This document shows positions 39,674 through 51,521 of a stretch of 64,000 bases of DNA, piece after piece. The DNA is from an uncultured Pelagibacteraceae bacterium (GTDB lineage Bacteria; Pseudomonadota; Alphaproteobacteria; Pelagibacterales; AG-422-B15): positions 62,001 through 126,000 of the forward strand of contig CACHCK010000001.1 in NCBI GenBank assembly GCA_902578305.1, given 5' to 3'. Made by a program: the position numbers and the translations under genes. The notes under the pieces were generated by a model. It ran no database searches and had not been told where the DNA came from. It saw only the letters and a list, made by a program, of their open reading frames with translations. Position 1 is the stretch's first letter. Each line of letters starts with the position of its first letter.

Positions 39674-40605
39674 AATATAAAAGAATACCCAAGATATAAA
39701 AAATAACTAATCAAGAAAAAAGCAGAATGTATTTTTCTCATTTGAATTCTTAAAATTGCCATAAGAGCTATTGTCAAAGTTACTAATATTAAAATATATA
39801 TGTGAAATACATCTATATTTTTTAGAGAATATTCAAGCCCTCTAAGTTGAATAATTATAACCCCTGGTAAGAAAACAAATAGTATGTTCATAATGTTGCT
39901 ACCAATAACATTACCAATACCTATAGAGCCCTTCTTTTTTAAGTAAGAAATAATAACAGTTATCAATTCAGGTAAGGATGTTCCAATGGCCAGAATAAAA
40001 ATACCTATTAGTACCTCGTTAACTCCTAACGCTTGAAAAATATTCAGTGAGCTGTCTAAAAAAATTTTCCCACCGATAAAAATGCCTATGAAGGCACTTA
40101 GTAAAATTAAATAAGTATATCTTCCAAAAATTTTTTGTTCTTCATTTTGATCTAAGGATTTATAATTACGAAGAAAATTGATAAAGAACAAAGTTAAAAC
40201 TAAATAGCCGACTGTGTGAATGAGAGTGACTGTTTGGCTAATATAAAATAAGAGCGCGAAGTATAAAGATATTAGAAGTAAAAAAATAATATCCTTAGTA
40301 CCTAATTTATCTAGATTAATTTTGAAAAAAAATGCTGAAGTTCCTAAAATTAGTAAAATATTTGCAATATTAGATCCTATAATATTTCCGGTAATGGCAT
40401 CAGTAGCTGGAACGATCTTTGTTGCAGCAAATAGAGTTATAACTAATTCAGGTGCCGATGTACCAAACGCTACAATTGTTAAACCTATTAATACTGGGGA
40501 TAAATTGAACTTTTTAGCAATTACGTCAGCCGACTCAATCATTTTATCTGCACTGTATAAAAGAAGAGATAATCCTATTAACAGTATGCAGAAATCTATA
40601 AACAT
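39670..40605 (-). CDS. Calcium/sodium antiporter (CaCA family, YrbG-like)
   Basis: 311 residues, about ten membrane helices in two inverted halves. Each half carries the alpha repeat: VLIGLTIVAFGTSAPELVIT in the first and VLIGIFILAIGTSLPELITV in the second, with the acidic Glu and the GNIIGSNIANI / GNVIGSNIMNI motifs. Exchange of Ca2+ for Na+ or K+ across the inner membrane is expected; the ion cannot be fixed from sequence. One-base overlap with the uvrB stop. Confidence 0.92.
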   Translation of the reverse strand: MFIDFCILLIGLSLLLYSADKMIESADVIAKKFNLSPVLIGLTIVAFGTSAPELVITLFAATKIVPATDAITGNIIGSNIANILLILGTSAFFFKINLDKLGTKDIIFLLLISLYFALLFYISQTVTLIHTVGYLVLTLFFINFLRNYKSLDQNEEQKIFGRYTYLILLSAFIGIFIGGKIFLDSSLNIFQALGVNEVLIGIFILAIGTSLPELITVIISYLKKKGSIGIGNVIGSNIMNILFVFLPGVIIIQLRGLEYSLKNIDVFHIYILILVTLTIALMAILRIQMRKIHSAFFLISYFLYLGYSFIL

Positions 40606-42659
40606 TAAGTAAAGTACTTTCTTTTTTTCCTTTTATTTTTTTTATAAACTATATTGCTGTTGGATGGTAACTCTAATTCATTATTCTCAAGCCTTTTTAT
40701 CTCATCTCTTAACTTAGCAGCTTCTTCAAAATTGAGATCATCAGCAAAATCCATCATATTTTTCTTAAGTTCATCAAGATGTTTTTTTAGATTATTTCCG
40801 ACGAGATGTTTTTCTGAACTCTTCAAATCAACGTTTACACGATCATTTTCATAAATACTTTCAAGAATATCACTAATATCCCTCTTAATAGTTTCAGGTG
40901 TAATATTATTTTCTTTGTTGTATTTCTTTTGTATATCTCTTCTTCTGTCAGTCTCACTTATTGCTTTTTTTATACTTTCTGTTTCTTTATCAGCATACAG
41001 TATTACTCTTCCATCTACATTCCTTGCTGCTCTACCGATTGTCTGCACCAATGACCTCTCCGATCTTAAGAAGCCTTCTTTATCAGCATCTAATATTGCG
41101 ACTAAAGCACATTCAGGTATATCCAAACCTTCTCTAAGTAAATTGATACCCACTAACACATCAAACAATCCCTTTCTAAGGTCGCGGATAATTTCAATTC
41201 TCTCTAATGTATCGATATCTGAATGCATATATTTTACTTTTATTCCGTTTTCATGCATATACTCTGACAAGTCCTCAGCCATGCGTTTAGTAAGTGTTGT
41301 CACTAATACTCGGTATTTAAGATCAATAATTTTTTTACATTCTGATATTAAATCTTCAACTTGAGTTTTCGCAGGTCTTATTTCAACCTCTGGATCAATC
41401 AACCCTGTTGGCCTTATTATTTGTTCAGTAAATACCCCTTGAGTTTTTTGCATTTCCCATGGTCCTGGAGTAGCAGAAATGAATAAACTTTGAGGGCGCA
41501 TCATTTCCCATTCCTCAAATTTTAATGGTCTGTTATCTAAACAAGATGGTAATCTAAAGCCATATTCTGACAGTGTTGTTTTTCTGCTTCGGTCACCTTT
41601 ATACATGCCTTCTAATTGAGGTACTGTGACATGACTTTCATCAACAAAAAGGAGTGCATTGTCAGGCAAGTATTCAAAAAGTGTTGGAGGCGGTTCGCCT
41701 GGATTTCTTCCAGAGAGATATCTTGAATAATTCTCAATGCCTGGACAACTACCCGTTGCTTCAATCATTTCTAAATCAAACCTTGTTCTTTCTTCTATTC
41801 GTTGAGCTTCTATTAACTTATTTTCTTTTTTAAATTCAGGAATCCTTACTTCTAAATCTTTTCGTATTTGTTTTATGGCAGTATCAAGTGTTGGCCTTGG
41901 AGTGACGTAGTGACTGTTTGCATAAATTTTTATAGTTTCTAACTCAGCTGTCTTTTTTCCAGTCAATGGATCAAATTCACTTATCGACTCGAGATCATCT
42001 CCAAATAACGATAATTTCCACGCGCGGTCTTCGTAATGGGATGGAAAAACCTCAATCAAGTCTCCACGCACTCTAAATGTGCCTCTATGAAAATCTGTGT
42101 CGTTTCGGTTATATTGAAGCGTTATGAGTTTTTGAATAATTTCATTTCGTCCAATCTTTTGATTTTTTTCTAATCGAATAGTCATTGATCTATAAGTTTC
42201 AACAGAACCTATTCCATAAATACATGAAACACTTGCAACAATTACAACATCTTTTCTCTCAAGTAAGGATTGAGTTGCTGAGTGTCTCATTCGATCGATT
42301 TGTTCATTTATCGATGCTTCTTTTTCAATGTAAGTGTTTGACCTCGGTACGTATGCTTCAGGTATATAATAGTCATAATAAGATACAAAATATTCAACAG
42401 CATTGTCTGGAAAGAATGACTTCATTTCACCATATAATTGTGCTGCTAAAGTTTTATTTGGAGCAAGTATTAGAGTTGGCCTTTGAAGTTTTTCTATAAT
42501 TTTAGCCATCGTGAAAGTTTTGCCTGATCCAGTTACTCCAAGCAAAACTTGTTCCATCTCATTGCCTTTGATGCTTTTAACAATCTCTTCAATTGCTTGA
42601 GGCTGATCTCCGGCAGGTTTGTATTCAGATGTGACTTTAAGAACTTCAGAATTTGGCAT
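40605..42659 (-). CDS. uvrB: Excinuclease ABC subunit B
   Basis: Damage-verifying helicase-like core of nucleotide-excision repair. 684 residues: Walker [13 protein letters not shown] near 40-51, the beta-hairpin region [24 protein letters not shown] box VDESH, motif VI region QTIGRAARN, and a C-terminal UVR motif ([20 protein letters not shown] and onward). Full length. It is divergent from the aminotransferase gene across 91 bases. Confidence 0.97.
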   Translation of the reverse strand: MPNSEVLKVTSEYKPAGDQPQAIEEIVKSIKGNEMEQVLLGVTGSGKTFTMAKIIEKLQRPTLILAPNKTLAAQLYGEMKSFFPDNAVEYFVSYYDYYIPEAYVPRSNTYIEKEASINEQIDRMRHSATQSLLERKDVVIVASVSCIYGIGSVETYRSMTIRLEKNQKIGRNEIIQKLITLQYNRNDTDFHRGTFRVRGDLIEVFPSHYEDRAWKLSLFGDDLESISEFDPLTGKKTAELETIKIYANSHYVTPRPTLDTAIKQIRKDLEVRIPEFKKENKLIEAQRIEERTRFDLEMIEATGSCPGIENYSRYLSGRNPGEPPPTLFEYLPDNALLFVDESHVTVPQLEGMYKGDRSRKTTLSEYGFRLPSCLDNRPLKFEEWEMMRPQSLFISATPGPWEMQKTQGVFTEQIIRPTGLIDPEVEIRPAKTQVEDLISECKKIIDLKYRVLVTTLTKRMAEDLSEYMHENGIKVKYMHSDIDTLERIEIIRDLRKGLFDVLVGINLLREGLDIPECALVAILDADKEGFLRSERSLVQTIGRAARNVDGRVILYADKETESIKKAISETDRRRDIQKKYNKENNITPETIKRDISDILESIYENDRVNVDLKSSEKHLVGNNLKKHLDELKKNMMDFADDLNFEEAAKLRDEIKRLENNELELPSNSNIVYKKNKRKKRKYFT

Positions 42660-42750
42660 TAATTTATTAATTAGTTAGAATATAAATTGTGTATTAATCT
42701 AATTTAATATAATAGCTGATTGTATAAATAACAAATTCTGGGGATAAGCA

Positions 42751-43953
42751 GTGGTAGAATTATCACACAGTATAAAAAGAATTAAGCCATCGGCCACTAT
42801 GGCAGTGACCCAAAAAGCTCGTGAATTAAAGGCTGCGGGAAAGGATATTATAGGGCTAGGAGCGGGAGAACCTGATTTTGATACTCCAGAAAATATTAAA
42901 AAAGCTGCTATTCAAGCGATAAACGATGGAGATACAAAATATACCCCTGTTGATGGAACTCCAGAACTGAAGAAAGCAATCAAAGCAAAATTTAAAAGAG
43001 AAAATAGTTTAGATTACGAGCTTGATGAAATCTCTGTTGGTACAGGAGGAAAGCAAATTATTTTTAATGCATTTGCTGTCTCCTTAAATGAATCAGATGA
43101 AGTAATTATTCCAGCTCCTTATTGGGTAACTTACCCTGACGTCGTTAATTATTTCAATGGAAAACCTATTTTCGTTCAATGTGGTGAAGAGTCAGGATTT
43201 AAAATAACCCCACAACAACTTGAAAATACAATCAACCAATCAACCAAATGGTTTATTCTTAATTCACCATCAAATCCTACAGGTTCCTGTTATACAAAGA
43301 ATGAACTTTTAGAACTTGCAAATGTTTTAAAAAAATATCCACACGTGAACATAATGACAGACGATTTATATGAACATCTTATATACGATGATAATGAATT
43401 TCATACATTTGCAAGCATTGCTCCAGAACTTAAAGAAAGAATATTAACATTGAACGGAGTTAGTAAGGCATATGCTATGACAGGCTGGAGAATTGGTTAT
43501 GCGGGAGGAAATGCCAGCTTAATTAAAGCCATGGGTAAGCTTCAGTCTCAATCAACAAGCAATCCAACATCTATCAGTCAAGCTGCAGCGGTTGAAGCCT
43601 TAAATGGAGATAATTCATTCATTGCCGAAAGAGCCAAAGTATTTAAAGGTAGACGTGATTTTCTAATCAATGAATTTACTAGTATGAATGGAATTACTTG
43701 TAGAGTACCTGAGGGTGCATTTTATGTTTTTCCATCATGTAAAGGAGTAATTGGTAAAGTTGATGAGTCGAATAATAAAATTACTAATGATGAAGAATTT
43801 ACGACATCATTATTAGAGCATGCAGGAGTTGCTGTTGTTCAAGGTTCAGCTTTTGGTTTGGAGGGCTATTTTAGAATTTCTTATGCAACTTCAGACGAAA
43901 ACTTAAAAAATGCATGCGTTCGAATGAGAGATTTTCTTAATAAATTAAGATAA
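42751..43953 (+). CDS. aspC: Aspartate aminotransferase (class I, prephenate-type possible)
   Basis: Transfers amino groups between aspartate/glutamate and keto acids. 400 residues of fold type I with PLP Lys239 in LNGVSKAYAMTGWRIGY, the NSPSNPTG loop (171-178), and the C-terminal FRISYATS arginine site. This is the Ib/I-gamma type found in alphaproteobacteria and Thermus, some of which also act on prephenate. The start is GTG. The last nine bases overlap trxB on the other strand. Confidence 0.92.
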   Translation: MVELSHSIKRIKPSATMAVTQKARELKAAGKDIIGLGAGEPDFDTPENIKKAAIQAINDGDTKYTPVDGTPELKKAIKAKFKRENSLDYELDEISVGTGGKQIIFNAFAVSLNESDEVIIPAPYWVTYPDVVNYFNGKPIFVQCGEESGFKITPQQLENTINQSTKWFILNSPSNPTGSCYTKNELLELANVLKKYPHVNIMTDDLYEHLIYDDNEFHTFASIAPELKERILTLNGVSKAYAMTGWRIGYAGGNASLIKAMGKLQSQSTSNPTSISQAAAVEALNGDNSFIAERAKVFKGRRDFLINEFTSMNGITCRVPEGAFYVFPSCKGVIGKVDESNNKITNDEEFTTSLLEHAGVAVVQGSAFGLEGYFRISYATSDENLKNACVRMRDFLNKLR

Positions 43954-44877
43954 TTCAGCTAGGTATTTTTCTGCCTCAAGCGCTGCCATACAACCCATAC
44001 CAGCTGCAGTAACCGCCTGACGATAAATTTTATCCTTTACATCTCCTGCTGCATATACACCTTCAACGTTTGTAAGTGTTGAGTCAGGTTTTGTAATTAT
44101 ATATCCATCTTCATCCATTTCGACTTGGTCCCTAAAAATTTGAGTAGCTGGATCATGCCCTATAGCAACAAAGACACCGTCTAGCTCGATACTACTGGTT
44201 TCGTTAGTTTTTGTATTTTTAATGTTTATACTTTTTACATTTAGAGGATCTTCATCGCCAACTATTTCTTTAAGTTCGCTATCCCACACACATTCAACCT
44301 TTTCATTTTTAAACAATCTATCTTGAAGAATTTTTTCTGCTCGAAGTGCATCACGCCTATGAACAAGGTACACTTTAGATGCAAAGTTTGTTAAATATAA
44401 AGCTTCCTCAACAGCTGAATTACCACCGCCTATGACTGCTACTTTTTTTTCCTTAAAAAAGAAGCCATCACAAGTTGCACAAGCTGAAACGCCGTATCCT
44501 TGAAATTTTTTTTCAGAGTCTAATCCAAGCCATCTTGCTTGAGCTCCTGTTGAGATAATCACTGAGTCCGCAGTATACTCGGTTCCCGACTCGCTAATAG
44601 CCTTAAATGGCTTAGATTTAAAGTCTACACTTTTGATAATGTCATTTATAATATTTGTTCCAACATTTTTTGCTTGTTCTTGCATTTGTTCCATTAACCA
44701 TGGACCTTGTATTACATCCCCGTACCCAGGATAGTTTTCAACATCAGTTGTTATAGTAAGTTGCCCACCTGGCTGCAAACCTTGAACTAAAGTCGGCTCG
44801 AGCATAGCCCTTGCCGCATATATTGCAGCAGTATATCCTGCGGGACCTGAACCTATTATTAGAACTTTTGAATGCAT
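43945..44877 (-). CDS. trxB: Thioredoxin reductase
   Basis: NADPH-dependent flavoenzyme that reduces thioredoxin. 310 residues: FAD site GSGPAGYTAAIYAARA (9-24), redox pair Cys133/Cys136 in SACATCDGFF, NADPH site VIGGGNSAVEEALYL, and FVAIGHDP / GVYAAGDV near the end. Length is typical (about 315). No trx gene is adjacent. Divergent from the ELM1 gene across 72 bases. Confidence 0.95.
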   Translation of the reverse strand: MHSKVLIIGSGPAGYTAAIYAARAMLEPTLVQGLQPGGQLTITTDVENYPGYGDVIQGPWLMEQMQEQAKNVGTNIINDIIKSVDFKSKPFKAISESGTEYTADSVIISTGAQARWLGLDSEKKFQGYGVSACATCDGFFFKEKKVAVIGGGNSAVEEALYLTNFASKVYLVHRRDALRAEKILQDRLFKNEKVECVWDSELKEIVGDEDPLNVKSINIKNTKTNETSSIELDGVFVAIGHDPATQIFRDQVEMDEDGYIITKPDSTLTNVEGVYAAGDVKDKIYRQAVTAAGMGCMAALEAEKYLAELS

Positions 44878-44949
44878 TTAATTTTTATAATCTATATATT
44901 ATCTTCTAGTAATTAAAGAACTTTTGTATTCAACATAGATAGTTATTAA

Positions 44950-45924
44950 ATGACCAATTTCAAGAATTTGAGAGCGTGGTGCCTAACAGATGGATCAGCA
45001 GGAATGATCAGTCAGGTCAAAGGCCTTGCAGATGCTCTTAATTTAAATTTTGAGCAAAAGACAATAGATTTAAAATTTCCTTGGAATAAGATTCCAGTGG
45101 GAATATTGCCACCATCTAAAATTATATTTAATAATTACAGACAAATAAGCTTAGAAAGTAATATTCCTCCAGATATTATCATATCATGTGGCAAGAGGTC
45201 TATTTATGCATCTTTACATCTCAAAAAATCATTAAATAATAAAGTCTTTTCAATTCACATACAAAATCCAAAAATTAACCCAGCTCATTTTGATTTGGTT
45301 GTCGCTCCTGCACATGATGATTTAAAAGGTAAAAATGTGCTTCAAACTGATTTGGCGCTTAATCATATAAACAAAAGGCTACTGAGCAAAGAGGCTGAGC
45401 TTTACACAGCTCAATTCTCAAAAATAGAAAAACCTATTTGTGCGATTTTCTTAGGAGGTCAAAACAGAAACTATCGCTTCGATATATCTGTTGTTAAGGT
45501 ATTAGCTGATCAAGTTGATAAAATTATTAAAAATAATGACATTCAGCTATACATTTTATTCTCAAGAAGAACTGATCAATTTATTATTGAATACCTGAAA
45601 GAACGCTTTTTGAATCAGAATATTATTTGGAACGACAAAGGTAATCCTTATTTAGCCTTAATGAAGTTTTCTAAATATCTTATTTGTACATCTGACTCTG
45701 TTTCAATAATTTCAGAATCTATATCTTCAACTAAACCAGTATATATTTTTAAACTTCCAAGCTTAAAAAAAAATAACAGAATAGAAAAATTTATTACAAT
45801 GCTATTGCAAAAAAATTACGCAAGGCTTTTAGGAGAAAAACTCGAAGACTTTACAAATTCATATGAAAATGAGACCTTCCAAGTAGCCAGAATGATTGAA
45901 GAAAGGTATAATAAAAAAGCATGA
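44950..45924 (+). CDS. ELM1-family protein (DUF1022)
   Basis: 324 residues. The opening WCLTDGSAGMISQVKGLADAL and later VAPAHDDLKGKNVL, FLGGQNRNYRF and TSDSVSIISESIS match the family named after plant ELM1, which recruits dynamin for mitochondrial division. The bacterial members occur mainly in alphaproteobacteria, have a glycosyltransferase-B-like look, and have no settled function. Its stop overlaps the start of the 2OG oxygenase gene, which in turn overlaps an Lrp-type regulator. Confidence 0.88.
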   Translation: MTNFKNLRAWCLTDGSAGMISQVKGLADALNLNFEQKTIDLKFPWNKIPVGILPPSKIIFNNYRQISLESNIPPDIIISCGKRSIYASLHLKKSLNNKVFSIHIQNPKINPAHFDLVVAPAHDDLKGKNVLQTDLALNHINKRLLSKEAELYTAQFSKIEKPICAIFLGGQNRNYRFDISVVKVLADQVDKIIKNNDIQLYILFSRRTDQFIIEYLKERFLNQNIIWNDKGNPYLALMKFSKYLICTSDSVSIISESISSTKPVYIFKLPSLKKNNRIEKFITMLLQKNYARLLGEKLEDFTNSYENETFQVARMIEERYNKKA

Positions 45925-46547
45925 CATTAATCAATGCTTTGAAAAATAATTTATCACATTCCAATGTACCTTTTAATCATTGGATAATTAACAATCCTCT
46001 TTCAGAAAAAGCAATAGACGAAATTTATTCTATTAATTTTTCAGAAGGTAAAGTTATTTTCGATGGTACAAGAGCAGGAGATAAAACAGGGGATAATTTA
46101 CTCAGTAAATTAAGAATATTTATCAATAAAGATAATGCAGAGGAATATTCTGAATTATTTGGACTAGTAAAAGAAATGCAATCAAAAGAATGTACTGACT
46201 TCATTTCTAATCTAATCAATAGAGATCTAAAAAATTCTTATGTTAGATTAGAAGTCATTGCCGATCGAGATGGATTTTGGCTTGAACCACACTGTGACAT
46301 CAAGGAAAAATTGATGTCATCAATTCTGTTTGTAAATAGATACGGAGAAAATGAAAATTTGGGAACAGATTTTTATACTCCGGATTTGAAAGTTGCTAAA
46401 ACTCTACCTTATAAAAATAATACAGGGTATATTTTTACTTCAGAAAAAAATTCATGGCACGGACTTGAAAAGAAAAAAATTAAAAAAGAAAGACGCTGCT
46501 TGCAATTAAATTATGTTACTTTTGAAACAGAGTGGCCAGTAGACTGA
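45921..46547 (+). CDS. 2-oxoglutarate/Fe(II) oxygenase-like protein
   Basis: 208 residues with a readable double-stranded-beta-helix metal site: His124 and Asp126 in LEPHCDIKEK, distal His180 in NSWHGLEKK, and a 2OG-binding Arg191 or Arg192 (KKERRCLQLNYV). The rest is not one I can assign. The target could be a small molecule, protein or glycan; the neighbour ELM1-family gene, which overlaps by four bases, hints at a joint role in the envelope, but that is conjecture. Confidence 0.75.
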   Translation: MTLINALKNNLSHSNVPFNHWIINNPLSEKAIDEIYSINFSEGKVIFDGTRAGDKTGDNLLSKLRIFINKDNAEEYSELFGLVKEMQSKECTDFISNLINRDLKNSYVRLEVIADRDGFWLEPHCDIKEKLMSSILFVNRYGENENLGTDFYTPDLKVAKTLPYKNNTGYIFTSEKNSWHGLEKKKIKKERRCLQLNYVTFETEWPVD

Positions 46548-47017
46548 TGGTAAAAAAAGAAATTGATAGTGTTGATCTAAAAATACTTCGAATACTTCAA
46601 GATGAAGGAAGAATTTCAAATCTAGATCTATCTAAGAAAATTGAAATGTCTCCACCGCCTACACTAAGAAGAGTAAGAGATTTAGAAGATAATGGTTATA
46701 TTGATGGTTTTCGTGCAAATCTAGATCCATCAAAGCTTGGATATGACTTAGTAGCATGGATATTTGTGAGTTTAAAAAACCAAAATGAAGAAAGCCTAGG
46801 GTCTTTTGAAAAACTGGTTTGGGGTTTGGAACCTATTAGAGAGTGTTTTATGTTAAATGGTGAAATAGATTTTATTCTTAAATGTGTTGTGAAAAATATG
46901 AATGAATTTAATAATTTTTTAACAACTCATATAACCTCAAATGAAAATATTTTGAGTGTCAAAACAGCTTTTGTAATTAAGAATACAAAGAAACTTGGTA
47001 CCGTTCCTCTAGATTAG
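46547..47017 (+). CDS. Lrp/AsnC-family transcriptional regulator
   Basis: 156 residues from the ATG at 46547, which overlaps the oxygenase stop (TGATG). The N-terminal helix-turn-helix is [29 protein letters not shown] and the C-terminal ACT-like RAM domain begins near residue 65 ([12 protein letters not shown]) and runs to [16 protein letters not shown] longer frame from 46532 would sit inside the previous gene. The target may include this operon. Its stop overlaps the carB stop by four bases. Confidence 0.9.
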   Translation: MVKKEIDSVDLKILRILQDEGRISNLDLSKKIEMSPPPTLRRVRDLEDNGYIDGFRANLDPSKLGYDLVAWIFVSLKNQNEESLGSFEKLVWGLEPIRECFMLNGEIDFILKCVVKNMNEFNNFLTTHITSNENILSVKTAFVIKNTKKLGTVPLD

Positions 47018-50000
47018 TGAAATTTAGTAACAGGATTAACTTCTAATTCATTGTTTCTTAATTCTTTAATTGAATTAATAGCTGCTCTTGCTCCAGATAC
47101 GGTTAGAAAGTATGGCAAACTTTTCATTAGAGCAGTTCTTCTTATACCAAAAGAATCATTAATTGATTTTCTTCCTTCTGTTGTATTAATTATTATATCA
47201 ACTTTATCTTCAATTAACTCTTCAACAATGTGAGGCGATCCTTGAGAAACCTTGTTGATTTTTTTGACTTTAATGCCACCCTCCATCAAATAATCAGCTG
47301 TTCCTGCTGTAGCTTTAACAAGAAAGCCTAATTTCTGAAAAGATCTAATAATTGGAAGAATTTTTGGCTTATCAGAGTCTTTTACAGATACGAATAGAGA
47401 TCCTTTCTTAGGCAGAGGGTTTGAGGAAGCTAACTGACATTTTATAAAAGCTGACTCAAATGACTTATCGATGGCCATTACCTCACCAGTAGATTTCATT
47501 TCAGGGCCTAAGATGGTATCCACATTGGGAAAGCGTTTAAATGGAAATACAGGTTCTTTAATTGAGATGTAATTAGTCTTACCAGATTTTAATTTCTGAT
47601 TATTCAACTGCTTTCCCATCGCAGCGCCTAGTGCAATTTTTACAATTGGATTGCCAGTAGCTTTAGCTACAAATGGAACTGTTCGACTACTTCTTGGGTT
47701 AACTTCAAGAAGAAATATATTATTATTTTGAATAGCAAATTGAATATTCAGTAAGCCTTTTACTTTAAGTGCAATTGCTAATTTTTTTGTTTGTTTTTCT
47801 ATATCTTTAATTATTTTTTCTGAAAGAGAATAAGGAGGTAAAGTACAGGTTGAATCACCTGAATGAATTCCTGCTTCCTCAATATGTTCCATTATACCTG
47901 CTATGATAACTTTTTTTCCATCTGAAATTGCATCAACGTCGACTTCAATAGAATCTTTTAAATAGTGATCAATTAGTACGGGGCTTTTGCCAGAAACAAC
48001 TACTGCTTCTTTAAAATATTTTTTTAACTCATCTTGATTGTGAACAATTTCCATAGCCCTGCCACCTAAAACATATGACGGCCTTATTACAGCTGGAAAA
48101 CCTATTTTCTTAATTACTAAGTGAGCCTCTTTTTCAGAATATGCGATACCGTTTGCTGGTTGTAAAAGATTTAGATCTTCAGCAATCTTTTTAAATTTTT
48201 CTCTGTCCTCTGCAGTATCTATTGATTCGGTTGATGTTCCCAAAATTGGAATATTCATTTTATTTAAATAGTTGGATAATTTGAGAGGGGTTTGACCTCC
48301 AAACTGAACAATCACACCTAAAAGTTTTCCTTCACTTTTTTCTTTTCTAATAATTTCATAAACATTTTCATTCGTTAGAGGCTCAAAATAAAGTCTGTCA
48401 CTAGTATCTGGATCAGTAGAGACCGTTTCAGGATTACAGTTAATCATGATTGTCTCATATTTTAAATTTTTTAGGGCAAATGATGCATGACAGCAACAAT
48501 AATCAAATTCAACTCCTTGCCCAATTCGATTTGGACCACTACCTAAGATAATTACTTTTTTCTTATTAGTTGGACTAGACTCACATGCATCATTATTTAA
48601 GGCATTTTTAGCGTAAGTTGAATACATGTATGGAGTTTTTGCTTCAAACTCAGCAGCACATGTATCAATTCTCTTAAAGTCTGGGAAAATTTTATTTTTG
48701 ACTCTAACGTTATAAATTTTATCTTCTTCGGTACCGCAAAGTTGTGAAATTTTCTTATCTGAGAATCCTAGTGCTTTTACCTTCAGCAGTTCTTTAGGAT
48801 CACGAGGTAATCCTTTTTTTAAGATTTTTTCTGCATCTACTATCTTTTTTATTTGACCAATAAACCAAGGATCAACTTTTGAAGATTGATGAATTTGAGC
48901 TATTTTTAATCCGAAGCGCAGCGCTTGAGCTACTAATAACAGTTTGTCAGCGAGGGGTTTCCTGAGCTCAGCTAAAATATTTTTCTTTGTGAGCTTTTTT
49001 TTATTCATACTAAGAGTTATTTCATCCAAGCCATCTAAACCTGTTTCGAGGGACCTCATTGCCTTTTGTAAAGACTCTGCAAATGACCTCCCAATTGCCA
49101 TGACTTCACCAACAGATTTCATTGAACTTGATAATAGCGGCTGTGTTAGTTGAAATTTTTCAAAAGTAAATCTTGGTATTTTTGTGACGACATAGTCAAT
49201 TGTTGGTTCAAAAGATGCAGGTGTTACTTTTGTAATTTCATTTGTGAGTTCATCTAATGTATATCCAACTGCTAATTTAGCAGCGATTTTAGCAATTGGA
49301 AAACCCGTTGCCTTAGAAGCTAAAGCAGAAGACCTTGATACTCTTGGGTTCATCTCAATAATTACAAGCCTTCCGTTTTTTGGATTAACAGCAAATTGAA
49401 CATTAGAGCCGCCAGTTTCAACACCAATTTCTCTGAGGCATGCAATAGATGCATTTCTCATAATTTGATACTCTTTATCAGTTAATGTGAGTGCAGGAGC
49501 TATTGTAATTGAGTCTCCAGTATGAACTCCCATCGGGTCAACATTTTCAATTGAGCATATAATTATGCAATTATCATTTTTATCTCTTACAACTTCCATC
49601 TCGTATTCTTTCCAACCAGCAACAGACTCTTCAATTAAAATTTCATTAATTGGTGAATTATAAAGACCTGAATTTGCTATTTCTTCAAACTGTTTCTCAG
49701 TGGATGCGATTCCACCACCTGTGCCTCCGAGCGTAAATGAGGGTCTTATGATGACTGGTAATCCAATTTTTTTCAGAGCCTTTTTTGCATCTTTAAAATT
49801 TCTTGCAATTTCTGCTCTTGGACATTCCAAGCCAATCTTAGTCATTGCTTTGTAGAAACTTTCTCTTTCCTCTGCTTTTTTGATCGCTTTAAGATTTGCA
49901 CCAATTAATTCAACACCGAATTTTTTTAACGTTCCATCTTTTGAAAGTTCAATTGCAATATTTAACGCTGTTTGACCGCCCATTGTTGGTAGAAGTACGT

Positions 50001-50250
50001 CGGGTTTTTCTTTTTTAATTATCTTTGCAACAATTTCAGGTGTAATAGGTTCGATATATACTACATCAGCAGTATCAGGGTCAGTCATTATAGTTGCTGG
50101 ATTAGAGTTAATTAGAATTACTTTATAGCCTTCTTCTCGTAATGCTTTGCATGCTTGTGTTCCTGAGTAATCGAATTCGCATGCTTGGCCTATAATTATT
50201 GGTCCAGCACCCACAATTAAAATAGATTTTATGTCTTTTCTTTTAGGCAT
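47014..50250 (-). CDS. carB: Carbamoyl-phosphate synthase large subunit
   Basis: Makes carbamoyl phosphate from ammonia, bicarbonate and two ATP for arginine and pyrimidines. 1078 residues: two ATP-grasp halves (first with [23 protein letters not shown] and [17 protein letters not shown]; second with [24 protein letters not shown] and [17 protein letters not shown]), an oligomerisation domain between, and a C-terminal MGS-like allosteric domain. Both GPNRIGQG-type and [10 protein letters not shown] dinucleotide-like motifs are present. Overlaps carA by eight bases. Confidence 0.97.
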   Translation of the reverse strand: MPKRKDIKSILIVGAGPIIIGQACEFDYSGTQACKALREEGYKVILINSNPATIMTDPDTADVVYIEPITPEIVAKIIKKEKPDVLLPTMGGQTALNIAIELSKDGTLKKFGVELIGANLKAIKKAEERESFYKAMTKIGLECPRAEIARNFKDAKKALKKIGLPVIIRPSFTLGGTGGGIASTEKQFEEIANSGLYNSPINEILIEESVAGWKEYEMEVVRDKNDNCIIICSIENVDPMGVHTGDSITIAPALTLTDKEYQIMRNASIACLREIGVETGGSNVQFAVNPKNGRLVIIEMNPRVSRSSALASKATGFPIAKIAAKLAVGYTLDELTNEITKVTPASFEPTIDYVVTKIPRFTFEKFQLTQPLLSSSMKSVGEVMAIGRSFAESLQKAMRSLETGLDGLDEITLSMNKKKLTKKNILAELRKPLADKLLLVAQALRFGLKIAQIHQSSKVDPWFIGQIKKIVDAEKILKKGLPRDPKELLKVKALGFSDKKISQLCGTEEDKIYNVRVKNKIFPDFKRIDTCAAEFEAKTPYMYSTYAKNALNNDACESSPTNKKKVIILGSGPNRIGQGVEFDYCCCHASFALKNLKYETIMINCNPETVSTDPDTSDRLYFEPLTNENVYEIIRKEKSEGKLLGVIVQFGGQTPLKLSNYLNKMNIPILGTSTESIDTAEDREKFKKIAEDLNLLQPANGIAYSEKEAHLVIKKIGFPAVIRPSYVLGGRAMEIVHNQDELKKYFKEAVVVSGKSPVLIDHYLKDSIEVDVDAISDGKKVIIAGIMEHIEEAGIHSGDSTCTLPPYSLSEKIIKDIEKQTKKLAIALKVKGLLNIQFAIQNNNIFLLEVNPRSSRTVPFVAKATGNPIVKIALGAAMGKQLNNQKLKSGKTNYISIKEPVFPFKRFPNVDTILGPEMKSTGEVMAIDKSFESAFIKCQLASSNPLPKKGSLFVSVKDSDKPKILPIIRSFQKLGFLVKATAGTADYLMEGGIKVKKINKVSQGSPHIVEELIEDKVDIIINTTEGRKSINDSFGIRRTALMKSLPYFLTVSGARAAINSIKELRNNELEVNPVTKFH

Positions 50251-51391
50251 TACGATTAATCATTCTTTTAAATTCCTGGAATAGATAATGACTATCATGT
50301 GGCCCCGGGCTTGCCTCAGGATGATATTGAACTGCAAATATATTTTTTCCTTTTCTTATACCTTCAATACTTCCATCGAATAACGATTTATGAGTTATTT
50401 TAATACCCTTTGGTATAGATTTTTCAGTTACTTCAAAACCATGATTCTGTGATGTGATTTCAACTTTTTCTGTTTCAAGATTTTTTACCGGATGGTTGGC
50501 TCCTCTGTGCCCTTGAAACATTTTTTTTGTCTTGGCCCCTAAGGCCAACGAAATAAGTTGATGACCAAGACATATTCCAAATATTGGAATATTTTTCTTA
50601 ATGAGTTTTTTTATAATTGGGATGGCATATTTACCTGTTGCCTTAGGATCGCCAGGACCGTTTGATAGAAATATGCCATTTGGATTAAATTCAAGTATCT
50701 TCTCTGCTGAAGTTTTTGCAGGAACTAAAATTACTTCAAGATTTAAATCCAATAGGCAATTTAATATATTTTCTTTTATTCCATAATCTACCGCTACTAC
50801 TTTAAGATTAGATTTATTGTTAGATCTATATATTTTTATGTCTTTACGCGATACATCAATAGCAAGATCAAGTCCGTTAAGGCCTTTCCATTTTTTTATT
50901 TCTTTAAGACAGTGAGCAGTTTTCTTACTATTAATTGGACCTTCAATAATGCCACCCTTTGGAGCACCTTTTGAACGTATCCTATTTGTAACTAGTCTTG
51001 TGTCAATATTGCATATACCAGGTACGTTATTTTTTTTAAGCCACGTATCAAGGTTAAGAATGGACCTATAGTTTGAAGGGTCAGAAATATCACAACTAAT
51101 GATTATTCCTTTTGCAAATGGCTTTCTTGACTCATTGTCTTCACGATTGGTGCCTACATTGCCAATATGAGGAAATGTAAAATTAATTATTTGTCCTGCA
51201 TAAGAGGGGTCAGTTATTATCTCCTGATAGCCCGTCATTGAAGTATTGAAGCATACCTCACCAATTTCCATGTTTGGAGAGCCAATTTTAATCCCATTAA
51301 AATAAGAGCCGTCTTCAAGAATAAGTTGACCCTCTATAGGTTTAGGTCGAGCTGTTGTGCGATTTTTTTTCAACCTAACCGACTTTGACAT
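50243..51391 (-). CDS. carA: Carbamoyl-phosphate synthase small subunit (glutaminase)
   Basis: Hydrolyses glutamine to supply ammonia to CarB. 382 residues: an N-terminal CPSase domain (residues 20-160, with YFNGIKIGS and [21 protein letters not shown]) and a C-terminal class I glutaminase domain with the nucleophile in [11 protein letters not shown], the His/Glu pair in [12 protein letters not shown] and [11 protein letters not shown] Lys/Arg-rich 18-residue N-terminus precedes the domain. It is divergent from the yqeY gene across 130 bases. Confidence 0.96.
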   Translation of the reverse strand: MSKSVRLKKNRTTARPKPIEGQLILEDGSYFNGIKIGSPNMEIGEVCFNTSMTGYQEIITDPSYAGQIINFTFPHIGNVGTNREDNESRKPFAKGIIISCDISDPSNYRSILNLDTWLKKNNVPGICNIDTRLVTNRIRSKGAPKGGIIEGPINSKKTAHCLKEIKKWKGLNGLDLAIDVSRKDIKIYRSNNKSNLKVVAVDYGIKENILNCLLDLNLEVILVPAKTSAEKILEFNPNGIFLSNGPGDPKATGKYAIPIIKKLIKKNIPIFGICLGHQLISLALGAKTKKMFQGHRGANHPVKNLETEKVEITSQNHGFEVTEKSIPKGIKITHKSLFDGSIEGIRKGKNIFAVQYHPEASPGPHDSHYLFQEFKRMINRNA

Positions 51392-51521
51392 ATGTATTGA
51401 TTCTAGATTTATAGAAATTTAGTGCAAATGGGTAATTCATGCAACAGTTAGATAAGATAATAAATTTAGATCTAATATTGCCACAATATATTTGTTGATA
51501 TAAATTTTATGTTTACTTCAA

